From positions 4,466,001 through 4,530,000 of the forward strand of contig CM065396.1 in assembly GCA_033060915.1 (NCBI GenBank): a DNA stretch of 64,000 bases, in the 5' to 3' direction. A model generated the notes under the pieces. That model was not told the origin of the DNA. It saw nothing but the letters and a program-made list of their open reading frames with translations, and did not search any database. The translations under genes were made by a program, and so were the position numbers. This document shows, piece after piece, positions 41,743-52,862 of this stretch; position 1 is the stretch's first letter, and each line of letters opens with the position of its first letter. This DNA is from Euryodendron excelsum. Taxonomy: Eukaryota; Streptophyta; Magnoliopsida; Ericales; Pentaphylacaceae.

Positions 41743-43315
41743 CTTTTTGCCCAGTTCTCGATTTTGCTTTCTTAGCTGTGACACAGTTTAGTAAAACGGG
41801 CATACCTTTCTTTACAAAACTCGAATTGATGCACCGTTCAAAGCATTGGATAGTAGATTCATAGGAATTTGTATCCATATAAAGCGTGTACTCTAATTTC
41901 TTATATATTGAGAGATATTGAATTTTGAAGTTGACCCAAAATTCTATCAGTAACATTCTTCTTCCAAAATTTTAGTCTATTTTCTATGGGATATAACTTC
42001 TTCATCCGAAATGTATTTGTGACCCACGACCTATCAAATTAAAGCCCTTTAAGCCTATTTTCAAATGGAATTAACCTAGGTTGTGAACTCTTCCTTGAGA
42101 AGTGGTTGAGATGTAATAAAGGAGTTGACATCCCGGCTTTCATGTTCAAACCTCAACCTTATGTTCTCGTTTTACGTTGTTGCTTTGCCTTAGAGTCTTG
42201 TATTGATATTTTCATACTTCTATGTACATTTTGTGTAGGGACACCTTGTTTACCACCCATTCTATTGGAGAGAGGTGAGTAATGATATGCTATGAGTAAA
42301 ACTCTATTAATTTCCAAACATTTTAAATTCACCTCCATATCATGCAATGCTTTTCATACATTTTCAATGCATCAATGCTATGTTCAATTACAAATGCATG
42401 CAAGTTATATTTATGTTATGAATAAAAACCATGGACTATAATGTTTAATGAAAGAGATGCTAAGTTTCCAATGTATGGTGCCAACTCGGGTCTTCTCGTG
42501 GCAAGACCTTAATCTAGCCCGATAGTCCTACAATAGGGGACGAGAAATAAACTGTCTATGTTGGGAGACGTCTTTGGCCTAAAGAGCCTTAGCGTGACCT
42601 ACATGGTTACTATCTAGCCTAGCTCATATGTCGAGTTGCAGCACACTTATGTTTTGAACTGAGAGCTATGATATGTTCACATGTTTTATGACAAGATATG
42701 AAATGTTATATCAAGAATAATGTTATGTTGCATCTCTTCTTATGATACTAGTTTTGAAATGTTGAAACATTTGAAATGATGTTTATGTTACCTATGAGTT
42801 CCAAGTCTACGCTTTAAACATTCAAAACCTTATTTGCTTATGCATAAATGAATATCTATCCTTGTACGTTGGATATAATTGCTAGTCCATAATATTTCCT
42901 CACTCATGCATCATTGTTATTCACTAAGCATTAGCTTACGTTTTCTCAAATGATTTTCAGGTAGCTAATCTGGGAGGCCTTAAAGGGAGGCCATACGTGG
43001 ATTTTGAGCTACGGCCCACAAGCCTATGTTTTGTATTATGTTTGAGGGCTAGACCCAATGTTTTGTAATGATATAATGATATAACTTCGATGGACCTTGA
43101 TTAGGTCCTTATGTATATTATGTTTTGGATTAGGCACAGCTTTATCATGTATGACACGGATTATGTTTTAAGTTATAAAAGTTTCTATTCTGCAAATTTT
43201 AAATGAGTATGCACAGGTGATCAACCAGTTTATGTAATGCAGCCTCGGGTAGCCTTGCTACTGGCCAATCATGTATCCCACATCCGCATATATCAGGTTA
43301 TGGGGCGTGACAGCG

Positions 43316-43327
43316 TGGTATTAGAGC
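43316..43327 (+). promoter_or_regulatory. Primer binding site, tRNA-iMet-like
   Basis: TGGTATTAGAGC, one substitution from the canonical TGGTATCAGAGC, four bases after the LTR end. Confidence 0.85.
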
Positions 43328-43499
43328 TATAGGTTGACATCGTAAGATTGAGTCATGTCTAGATAGGATTCTAGGTTTGACTTGGATATGTGCTATACGT
43401 ATATGTATGTGTATGCTACGTGTATAATGGCATGCCAAGGTGTAATACATGTAGTGCTATGTTAAATGCTTAACGTTTTGTTGTGCGCATGTAGTAACT

Positions 43500-44541
43500 A
43501 TGCCGCTGAGAAGATGTGGTCGTAAAGGGGCCCAAGAGCCCAAAGACTGATTTGATTGCATAGAAAGGATCTTAGCTGGACTAGTTCAAGTGGTCCAGGA
43601 TAACCATAGTAACACTGCCAATGTGCCGGAGCAGCCGACAGCTTAGGCGCCAAGAGGAGAAGCAGTGGCACGTACTACCATTAAGCAATTTCAGCAGTTA
43701 AAGCCCCTAAATTTTCAAGGGACTCCCGACCCAATGGCCGCGAAAGTCTTGGCTTTTGAGAATTGAGAGAGTGTTTGAAGTGCTGCCTTGCACAGATGAA
43801 CAGAAAGTGACATTTGCCACTTTTACCTTTGAAGGAGCTGCACTTGTTTGGTGGAAATTGAAAAAAGCAACGGAGCCACTATGGTTGTGGCCTAGGTTTC
43901 TAGAGGTGTTCAATGAGGAATACTTTCCTAAGATTGTCAGAGATCAAAAGACTATGGAATTTATTGGTTTGACACAAGGGAATATAACTGTGGCAGAGTA
44001 CAATGCCAAATTCATGGAACTATCACAATATGCCCCACATATTGTATCATCGAAGACTCGCAAGGTGAGGAAGTTTGAGATAAGGTTACGATGGAACATC
44101 CATAACAAAGTGGACATACTATGGCTAGGGACCCACCAAGAGATTGTACAACGAGCAACGATTGTCGAAAGGGCAAATAATGAAATGTCCCAATACCGGG
44201 AGAAGAATAAGAAGAGATCGGGAAGTGACCAAGGCAAGGAACAAAGTTCAAAGCGGTAAAGTTCTAGATCTTCTAGTGGGAATTCATCTACCCGATGGGG
44301 GATTGCCTTTAACTGAGGAGGCAACATAACCAGTGAGATACCAATGTGCTCCAATTGTCAAAAGAAGCACTGGGGCGCATGTCGTTTGGGAAGCAAGGCT
44401 TGTTACAAGTGTGGCCAGGAGGGTCACCAATTGAAGGATTGTCCAAAGAATAATAGGGCTCAAGGATCTGGGGTATCAGTATTAGCCTTAGTTCAGCAAT
44501 CTATGGCAAACAGGAGAGAGAATCAACCACGGCAGGGCTGA
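43500..44541 (+). pseudogene. gypsy gag polyprotein
   Basis: ATG at 43500 opens MPLRRCGRKGAQ, which is cut by a stop within 20 codons. The capsid region (FQGTPDPMAAKV, then ERVFEVLPCTDEQKVTFATFTFEGAALVWW) continues after a frame change at about 43756. The frame then runs with stops at 44257-44259, 44314-44316 and 44539-44541. The zinc knuckle CYKCGQEGHQLKDC (44401-44442) has a full C-C-H-C set. It packages the element RNA in intact relatives. Confidence 0.88.
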
Positions 44542-45765
44542 GCTTTCACACTTACACCGGGAAACACCCCAATTACCGACTTCGTAGTGTCATGTATACT
44601 TCCTATTTGTGGTCGACCAACACATGTCCATATTGATTTCGGTTCCACATACTCATTTGTTTCATATCTCTTTGCTCAATATTTATATACATCTTCGGTA
44701 CCTCTTGATTATACTTTGGTAGTATCGTTGCCATCCGGGGATTCCATGTTATGTGATAAGATTTATAATTCCTGTGAAATTCTTGTTAACGACGTGCCCA
44801 TGTTTGTAAACCTCATTCCCCTAGAAATGCACGACTTTGATGTCATCTTAGGAATGGATTGGTTATCCTCCCACCGTGCAATCATTGATTGTGAGCTTAA
44901 ACGAGTTGTGTTTCATTCTTCTAACCATTCAGGACTTGTATTTGAGGGAGTTGATGTTGTGCCTCCACCCTATCTCATTTCATCTATGCAAGCACATCGT
45001 TTAATTCGAAAAGGGAATCGTGCATTCTTTTGTAGTGTTCTCGACACACACATTTCCCTACCGCACTTGGAAGACATCCATGTTATCCGAGAATTTCCCG
45101 ATGTCTTTCCTGATGAGCTACCTGTTTCCTTAGTGGACCGGGAGATTGAGTTCCACATTGACCTTAATCCAGGTACTAGACCCATTTCCAAAGCTCCATA
45201 TCATATGTCCCCTTTAGAGTTAAAGGAGTTGAAGGTCCAACTCCAAGACTTGTTAGAAAAGGGATTCATCCGTCCTAGTGTTTCACCATGGGGTGCTCCG
45301 GTGTTATTTGTGAAAAAGAAAGATGGAACTATGAGATTATGTATTAACTATTGGGAATTGAACAAGGACACCATTAAGAATAAGTATCCATTGCCAAGAG
45401 TGGATGATTTGTTTGATCAACTACAGGGCGCGCAAGTATTCTTGAAGATCGACCTAAGGTCGGGTTATCACCAACTGAAGGTGAGGGCAAGTGATGTGGA
45501 AAAGATGGCATGCCGAACTAGATATGGTCATTATGAGTTTTTGGTAATGCCTTTTGGAGTCATAAATGCACCTGCCGCTTTCATGGATTTGATGAATCGG
45601 GTTTTTAAACCCTTTCTTGATGTTTTTTTAATTGTGTTTATTGATGACATCTTAGTGTATTCTAAGAGTCTTGCAGAGCATGAGCACCACTTAGGGATGG
45701 TTCTTCAAACTTTGCGAGACAAGAGATTGTATACCAAGCTGAAAAAGTGTGAATTTTGGCTATAA
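44542..45765 (+). pseudogene. gypsy protease and reverse transcriptase
   Basis: In frame with gag. The protease reads [12 protein letters not shown] where relatives have D-S-G, so the residue after the catalytic Asp is Phe (44634-44642). The flap and C-terminal blocks ([11 protein letters not shown]) are present. RT follows: [57 protein letters not shown] and the catalytic FIDD (45637-45648), ending at TAA 45763-45765 right after LKKCEFWL. The rest of the connection domain continues in frame beyond the stop. No other stop occurs for about 390 codons. Confidence 0.92.
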
Positions 45766-46512
45766 AGTGTAGCATTTCTGGGACACATCATTAATGTGGA
45801 TGGAGTGTCTGTTGATCCTTCGAAGGTTAAAGCCATTGTAAATTGGCCAAGACCGACGAATGTAACCAAAGTCAGAAGTTTTATGGGCTTAGCTAGGTAT
45901 TATCGAAGATTTGTGAAAGACTTCTCCAAGATTGCGACTCCGCTAACATAGCTCACCTAAAAGAACAGACCATTTGAATGGAACGAGAAGACGGAACAGA
46001 GTTTCTAAGAATTGAAGAATCGATTGGTGTCCACACCAATTCTAGCTTTGCCTACTAGGACTAACGGGTTTTCCATCTATAATGATGCTTCGTATAGAGG
46101 ACTGGGATGCATATTGATGCAACATGGTAAACTGATTGGATATGCCTTGAGACAGTTGAGACCACATAAGACGGACTACCCGACCCATGATCTTGAATTA
46201 GCACCGGTGGTGTTTGCTTTGAAGATTTGGCATCACTACTTGTATGGAGTCAGATGTGAGATCTTCACCAACCACAAAAGTTTGAAATACCTTTTCACAC
46301 AAAAGGAGTTGAACATGAGATAGAGAACATGGCTCGAGTTGATCAAAGACTACAACGTTCTCATTCAGTACCATCTGGGCAAGGCCAATGCGGTGGCCGA
46401 TGCCTTGAGCCAGAAGTCTACCGCCAACCTAGCATGTCTTGTCACTTTTCAGCGGTCCTTGCTCCTTGACTTGGAGAGATCGGAGATTTAAATTGTTGTA
46501 CCAGGAACCAGT
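45766..46512 (+). pseudogene. gypsy RT thumb and RNase H
   Basis: Continues in the same frame after the stop: [21 protein letters not shown]..., [12 protein letters not shown], then RNase H with [42 protein letters not shown] and the [11 protein letters not shown] block, ending VADALSQK. Several in-frame stops (two near 45950, one at about 46006, 46321-46323 and near 46490). Glu in DLELA and Asp in TNHKS (normally TDHKS; here Asn) are catalytic positions, so one acidic residue appears lost. Confidence 0.85.
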
Positions 46513-47451
46513 GTGACGCTTACCACCATGATCGCCCAACTAGCGTTGATAGATGTTGTGAAGCAACGACAACCTGAAGACCCTTACTTGTGGAAGATCT
46601 ATGAAAAGATGGGAACGAATCTGAAGCCTTACTTCATCTTGCATGATGGAGCTTTAAAGTTCATAAGCCGATCATGTGTTCCAAATATACCCAAAATTAG
46701 GAAACAAGTTTTGGAAGAAGCCCACAACATGAAGTTTACTATGCATCTAGGAGGCACAAAGATGTATCGGGATTTGAAGGAGACATTTTGGTGGCTGGGA
46801 ATGAAGAAGGAAATAGCCGAGTTCGTATCACGATGCCTACAATGCCAACGGATCAAAGCAAAACATCAAAGACCGGCGGGATTACTTCAACCTTTACTAA
46901 TACCGGAATGGAAGTGGGAGCATATCACCATGGATTTCATCGTCGGATTGCCGACATCACCATAGGGTTGTGATGCTATATGGGTTATTGTTGATCGCCT
47001 CACCAAGTCTGCACATTTCTTACCAGTGAAGACTAAGTACTCTTTATCAAAGCATGCGACCCTTTACATTGCAGAGATTGTTCGATTACATGGCACGCCA
47101 GTTTCGCTAGTGTCCGACCGAGACCCAAGATTTGTGTCAAAATTTTAAAAGAGTTTGCAAAGGGCTTTAGGCACTGAGTTAAAGTTCAGCACGGCTTTTC
47201 ATCCACAAACTGATGGGCAATCAGAAAGGACCATTCAAACCCTAGAAGACATATTGCGGTTATGTGTTCTCGACTTTCAGGGGAGTTGGGAGGATCACCT
47301 ACCACTAGTGGAGTTAGCCTACAACAATAGTTTTCATGCAAGCATCGGGATGGCACCTTATGAAGCACTTTACAGGAGGAAGTTTAGATCTCTAACTTGT
47401 TGGGCCAAAGTCGGCGAGAGAAAGATTCTTGGGCCAAAATTGTGCAACTGA
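46513..47451 (+). pseudogene. gypsy integrase
   Basis: In the same frame. An HHCC zinc-binding region (AHNMKFTMHLGGTKMY...CLQCQRIK) is followed by the catalytic core with Asp in MDFIVGLP, Asp in LVSDRDPRFVS and Glu in [10 protein letters not shown], so the DDE triad is preserved. In-frame stops occur at about 46963 and 47146. The region ends [20 protein letters not shown] with a stop at 47449-47451. Integrase inserts element DNA. Confidence 0.9.
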
Positions 47452-47968
47452 CCAGTGACAAGATCAAAATCATTCAACAACGAGTACAAACTACTCAGAG
47501 TCACTGAAAGAGTTATGCAGACGTACGAAGGCGGGACTTAGAGTTTAATGAAAGGAGCCACATGTTCTTGAAGGTATCTCCTTCTAAGGGGATAAATCGC
47601 TTCGGCAAGAAAGGAAAGCTTAGTCCAAGGTACATCGGACCGTTTGAAGTTCTTGAACGGGTTGGACCCAATGCTTATCGTATTGCTCTTCCTTCAGAAC
47701 TTTCACAAGTCCACAATGTCTTTCATGTTTCGATGCTACGGAGGTATTTCCATTTCTGACGCACATGATTGACCACTATCCCTTGGCTGTGAGTGAAGAT
47801 TTAAGCTACGTTGAGAGATCGATTAAGATTCTTAATCACCGTGACCAAGTTCTTAGGAACAATGTCATTCGGTTGGTACGAGTTTTAGGGCAGAACCACA
47901 CTTAGAAGGAATCTATTTGGGAATGTGAAGACGAGATCCGAGAGTGTTATCCCTTTTTGTTTGAATGA
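47452..47968 (+). pseudogene. gypsy integrase C-terminus with chromodomain-like tail
   Basis: The block KVSPSKGINRFGKKGKLSPRYIGPF and VHNVFHVSMLRRY lies in another frame (47562-47759). The tail PLAVSEDLSYVERSIKILNHRDQVLRNNVIRLVRVL, with one stop and ECEDEIRECYPFLFE, ends at TGA 47966-47968 in a third frame. The tail matches the chromodomain-type end that targets such elements to chromatin. Two frameshifts separate the pieces. Confidence 0.8.
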
Positions 47969-48002
47969 TAGCTTGTATCAAGTTTGGGGACCAAACTTAT
48001 TT

Positions 48003-48017
48003 AAGGGGGGATGGATG
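48003..48017 (+). promoter_or_regulatory. Polypurine tract of the gypsy element
   Basis: aaggggggatggatg, directly before the 3' LTR start TGATATC at 48018; primes plus-strand DNA synthesis. Confidence 0.8.
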
Positions 48018-49091
48018 TGATATCTCAAACCTCTATTTATTTATATTAATGAGAATTTCTAGTGTATGCAATGTTTAATGTTAATTATTTCTCCTTTTTG
48101 GTCAAAATGACCAATGAGAGCTTATGTTGTAACTTAAGCCTATAGGATGAGACACATGGGATTATTCCCATGTGTATTATCTTATATATACTTATGTGCA
48201 CACAACTCACATATTTCAACCCGTTGAGAGAGAAGAGAAGGAGAAGAGGAGGAAGAAGCTTGAAGAAGTGTTTGAAGCCAATAGAAGACTTAACCAAGCT
48301 TGAAGAAAGGTAAGGTTCCATTTTCTTCTATAATTGTATATGTATATGTATCTATCTTTTTGGGTTGCGTTGTTGGGTGGCTGTGGGTGACTCTTGTGAG
48401 TCCCAAATTGGCTAAATATAGAGTATTGTAAGCCCCATTGAAAGATTCGAGAGTTTGGGATTGAAATCCCCAACTTATGCAAGTTAAGGCTTAGGTTCCA
48501 AAAAACCCTAGATCCCTTCGATTTACTTGTTTAAAGTACTTTATTCTGAGTTATTGTGGTCTTCTTAGATCAATCTTTATCCCCTAGAAGCATTTGAGGA
48601 GTTTGGGAAATGTTTGATGAAGTTTGGTTTTGGTTTGAGTGAGGTTTGGGGATTTTCGAGTTAGAAATCTGAGTTTTTTAGCTCTGGAGTCGACTATTTT
48701 TCTTTAGGAGTCAGCCCTTTCATCCAGAGAACTCCCAGATTCATTTCTTTAGCCTTGGAGTCGACCATTTTGCCTCAGGAGTCGACCCTTTTGCCCAGTT
48801 CCTGGTTTTGTTTTCTCAACTGTGACACTGTTTAGTAAAACGGGCATAACTTTCTCTACAGAACTCGGATTGATGCACCGTTCAAAGCATTGGATAGTAG
48901 ATTCATAGGAATTTGTATCCATATAAAGCGTGTACTCTAATTTCTTATATATTGAGAGATATTGAATTTTGAAGTTGACCCAAAATTCTGTCAGTAACAT
49001 TCTTCTTCCAAAATTTTAGTCTATTTTCTATGGGATATAACTTCTTCATCCGAAATGTATTTTTGACCCACGACCTATCAAATTAAAGCCC
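48018..49091 (+). repeat. 3' LTR of the gypsy element, truncated
   Basis: Matches the first 1.07 kb of the 5' LTR and stops at aattaaagccc. It includes the hairpin (48153-48174) and a better preserved GAGTCGAC array at 48687, 48708, 48758 and 48779 (21/50/21). Confidence 0.9.
48687..48786. promoter_or_regulatory. GAGTCGAC-type array, gypsy 3' LTR
   Basis: Motifs GAGTCGAC, GAGTCAGC, GAGTCGAC and GAGTCGAC at 48687, 48708, 48758 and 48779. The spacing equals that of the copia array. A CAGAGAAC sequence after the second motif also occurs at a similar place after each second motif in one copia unit (near 19283). Confidence 0.8.
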
Positions 49092-49197
49092 AGATTCAAA
49101 CCTCCAGTCCCTCCAACCGCCTCGTGACCTTCTTTGGGTACTTACTTTATCATTTTTTTTGCCTTCAACAGGTAAAGACAGAAAAACAGGGACTGCT
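49092..49197 (+). mobile_element. Internal 3' end and purine tract of an X element
   Basis: Matches 58185-58282 and the reverse complement of 56570-56660: ccgcctcgtgacc..., gtaaagacagaaaaacaggg. It leads straight into the X LTR start at 49198. The junction with the gypsy LTR at 49091/49092 is abrupt, with no recognisable boundary signal. Confidence 0.6.
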
Positions 49198-50562
49198 ATT
49201 AACACCCCATTTTGGCTACTCAGCAATCTTTGGCCCAACCGAAAGCACCCCCAAACCAACACAAGCATACTCAACTCCAAACCGGCTTTCCAAATCCATT
49301 CCAATCAAACAACCGCTTCGCAGGCCCGTTGGGCCCATTAGAGGCAAAGTGACCAAAATGCCCCTGTTGTATTAGTCAATCAAATCTAGCCTGGCACGTG
49401 TTCCATAAGACGATAAGTCCAATTGTCCTGTTATTCGAGAAAGTTGATCCCTCATTGACGGTAAGACCATTCAACCCAGCACGGCACGATCACCGAGAAA
49501 TTTTATTCCCCTGATCGATAAAGCCCCTTTCACACCCATCTCCAAAAAGTACCTAAGCCCCTGAGATGGAAGAACAGTTCACTTCTGGCGCCTTCTAGCC
49601 TGCTAATATAGAATGTTTGCTAATCCGGCAAGTTCTTTGAGAAACACAAACCCCTTAAGAACTGAAGACCGTCCAAGTCCAATATGACCTTCAAAAAAGT
49701 TTATTCCTCAAGGTGATGAGGCCCTTTCAAACCTGTCGACCAAAAAAGTACCAATTCCTTGGACAGAAATCCAAACCAGATCTAGACTGGTCAACATCGA
49801 CATCTGCTACCCGTCCCGGTGAAAAAGGACCATTTTGTCCCCACCCGGTCCAGCACGTTGTTTAAGAAAGTACCAAGTCCTCAGAACGATGAGACCACTT
49901 TCCAAGGCCGTCCCTAGATGGCCCTGCATGTCTAGTGCCTTCTAGTCAACCCCAGTCCTTTTTCGAAGGTTCTCCAGTCAAAATAACCATTTTGCCCCTA
50001 GGCATTCAAATGCCCTAGGAAACCACACCATCTCTAGGTATCAAACCGGCAACCCTCCAGTTAACTCTAGTTACCTCCAGTCAACTCTGGTCAATCCAAT
50101 CAACTTTGGTTAACCTCGGTCAAACCCTGGTCAACCCCAGTAAACTCTGGTTAACCCCAGTCAACTCTGGTCAACCCAGTCAAGCTCGATCAATCTTGGT
50201 TACCCCTGGAGCTCCCGAGATGAGGTGACTATGATCCGGTCACTCTCTTTAACCATATCGGCTCTGGAAATCAAATCGACAACCTTTGGAACACTTTCCA
50301 GAGTATTCCCTTCCATTTCTAGCCAAGCCTCACCGTTTAGCACTTTCCTTTTTGAACCAGAACCTCCCTACACCACTTCGAGTGAAGCATGACCATTCTT
50401 TAGCCTTAAGCCACTTCTAGAGGCACACAGCAACCCCCCAAGTTGTCAAAAGCGGTTACAAATCAACCAACATCAAACAAGCCCGTATCTAGCCTTTTTT
50501 TTCAGCCATCATAAATGTCCCTGTGCCACTAAGAGTGGCGTACAACCCCCTGACTTTTGCAC

Positions 50563-50570
50563 TATAAATA
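50563..50570 (+). promoter_or_regulatory. TATA box of the X LTR
   Basis: TATAAATA, 24 bp after the perfect GCCACT/AGTGGC hairpin. Absent from the other X copy because of a deletion. Confidence 0.6.
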
Positions 50571-50648
50571 CAGACCTCCCTCCTCATTGTATTGGGTTTA
50601 AAAATCTATCCAGAAACTCTCCCTCTTTGTTCCAAACAGCTATCGGAG

Positions 50649-50652
<4 letters not shown>

Positions 50653-50697
<45 letters not shown>
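50653..50697. repeat. (CT)n microsatellite
   Basis: About 22 CT repeats in the X LTR leader; only about 8 in the copy at 31715-31733. Confidence 0.9.
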
Positions 50698-50700
<3 letters not shown>

Positions 50701-52836
50701 CTTGCCGGTCGCACCCTAGCCCAAAACTTTGTAGCCTTAGCCTCCGTGCTCCACCGAAGGCCTGCCTTGCTGCCCAAAAGCTCTCGAAGTCTTCCCAAGT
50801 CCAAGGCCCAAGCCTCCATCAAAAAAAGAAGAAACGAGACAAGGTAATCTCCAATTTACCTTTCCGTACTCCCCCATTTTCTTTTCTCCCTCAGAACCCA
50901 CTTAGGTTCTTCCCTTTTTTAATCCCTTATCTCTAAACCCCATTTCTTGCATACCTGGAACAAAAGGACGTTAAGTCTATGTCGAGAATGAGCGGGAGGA
51001 GATTATTGCTCGGGACTCTCTTTTTAGCATTCACTTGCTTCACGACATGGCTTTAAGGCCCTCTTGCAATGCGGTGATACCTAGGCTTGTATGCTTCATG
51101 CCATTATTATTGTTATCATGCATTTGTATTCTTGCCATTTCTTTACTCTTAAAATCATTTTCTAAGTTGTTTTCTCAAAACAACCATTCTAGGTTGATCC
51201 TAACCCTCTCATGGTTAGGGTTTTTCTAGAAAAGTGTAACCTTTTAAATGGCTCCCGTTAGCCTATATTTGTTTCTTTTCAAAAACACGGTCTCGCAATG
51301 ATCCTAATCTTTTCATGATTAAAGTTGTGTCGAGAAATGTGTGACATTTAAAACAACTCGAAAAGGTCTACATTTTTTACCTCGTGCCCTTGTTGTTTTT
51401 CAAGCCATAGCCTAAAACGATTCTAGCCTCTCAATGGCTAAAATAGCTTTAGGAAAAGTGCGATATTCATTTGGATGTCTAAAATCCAAGTTAGGGTTTC
51501 ATGCCCTAGAACATGCTTTTCAAAATCTCTGTTTTCAAACCATTTACAAAACCCTTATTTGTCAAACCCTAAAAGTCCAATCGTAGGAAAATTCTATTTT
51601 TCCCAACTTGGAAACCTTCTATTTTTAAACCAAAATCATACCTTTTTCAACCCCTCAAAATCCTCAATTTCCAAATCAATCAAAACTTTCCTTTTTCAAA
51701 CTTTCCTTTTTAAAATTGATCGAATCAAAACCTTCCATTTCAAATGTCTCAAATCACTCCTTTTTCAAACCTTTCAAATTTAAACCCTAAATCTATTCCT
51801 CCCATTGTGGAAACAATCCAAACTTACATTTTTCAAGCAAGTCAAATCTTTTTCAAAAAGGAAACAAAACCTTTCCAAATCTTTTCAAATCTTTCTGAAA
51901 GGAAACAAATCAAATCTTTTTCAAAAAAGGAAACAAATCTTTTCCCAAAAAAAAATAAAATCTTTTCAATATTCTCAAATCAAATCTTTTCAAATCAAAT
52001 CAAATCTTCCTGAAAGGGAAACAAATCAAATTTAATCTTCCTGAAAAGGAAACATTTTCAAACTCAAACTTTCTTGAAAAGGAAACTTTCTAAAAATGAA
52101 AACTTTCTAGAATAGAAACCCATTTCAAAATTCCAACTCTTTCGGACTCTCGTCCGAACTACAGCTAATCTGATCATCTTTAAAGAGGTACGTAGGTAAC
52201 CCTTCATGGGATACGGTCACAACCCTTTTTAAATTTTCAATTCCACACCCCTTTTGAAATTTTCAATTCCATAACCACTTTCAAACTCAATTCCATCTTT
52301 CAAACTCTTCTTCTAATTGTTTTTTCAAATGTTTTCTCAATGGATAGCACTAAACATAGGTAACCGGTGAATCATAATTAGGTGAGTAAAAGGTGAATAG
52401 ACATATAGGTACTGCAAGGGCGGGGTAGGATGATAGTCTTAGGACATCTTTCCTACACGAAACCAACCCTTGGACTTAAGAATTTCTATTTCAAAGACCA
52501 AAACTAGAGTCAATTTTCAAAAAGGCTTTCCAACATTTTTAGGGTTGTCAAACAACCCTACCTTCTAAAACCTTCTCATGAGGATGCCTTTCAAAAATAC
52601 TTTCCAAAACCTAATTTTAACCCTCGGGTTTTACTTGGCATAAATGAACTAGCACATCTTTAAATATGTTAGGTGGTGACTCCAGAAACCTTTTCAAAAA
52701 AACCTAATCAATTCCATTTCAAAAGTCCAAAACCCCGTTGCATTTGTCCTCCTAAGATGATGAGTTCTAATAAGAGAGTACCATGCTTGTTCCTAAGCCA
52801 AGAGGGCTTGGTCCAGTCCAAAAATGAGGCACGACA

Positions 52837-52862
52837 CTTTCACGGCACTCTAATGTGGTGAA
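52837..52862 (+). promoter_or_regulatory. Possible degraded primer binding site
   Basis: After the LTR end, the segment cggcactctaatgtggtga resembles the tRNA-Arg-type PBS (TGGCGACTCTGCTGGGGA) used by Tat/Ogre-like elements, with several differences. Suggestive only. Confidence 0.35.

Larger units (their letters stand above)
40961..43312 (+). repeat. 5' LTR of the gypsy element
   Basis: Runs from TGATATCCCG to GGGCGTGACA, 2352 bp. It contains a perfect hairpin (41096-41117), TATATA (41126-41131), a purine-rich leader with GTAAG donor-like site (41278), and the GAGTCGAC-type array (41643-41742). Its first 1.07 kb matches the 3' LTR with many scattered substitutions. Confidence 0.9.
40961..49091 (+). 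mobile_element. Ty3/gypsy retrotransposon, chromodomain type (Tekay/Del-like)
   Basis: Contains a 5' LTR (40961-43312), a tRNA-iMet-like PBS, gag with zinc knuckle, protease, RT, RNase H, integrase and a chromodomain-like C-terminus, a purine tract, and a 3' LTR truncated at 49091. Domain order and the LDHRDQVLR-type tail fit the chromodomain-bearing gypsy lineage. From 43756 to 47451 nearly everything is in one frame, broken by stops. It sits inside a Z LTR on the left. The right flank is lost at the 49091 junction. Confidence 0.92.
49198..52836 (+). mobile_element. Long LTR, X type, apparently full length
   Basis: From TATTAACACC (an altered TGTTAACACC) to GGCACGACA at 52836, about 3.6 kb. 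TATAAATA is at 50563-50570, with a GCCACT/AGTGGC hairpin at 50525-50539. A (CT)n run lies at about 50653-50697 and a donor-like CAAG/GTAATC at 50840-50849. GGTTAAC/GGTCAAC repeats (50060-50205) and AAATCTTTTC/GGAAAC repeats (51840-52100) match the other X copy. A purine tract on its left and a degraded PBS-like segment on its right mean it is bordered by internal sequence on both sides. Confidence 0.75.

Noticed and set aside
50652..50700. CT repeat as a pyrimidine-rich host promoter element
   Set aside because: It is a length-variable microsatellite in the X LTR leader.
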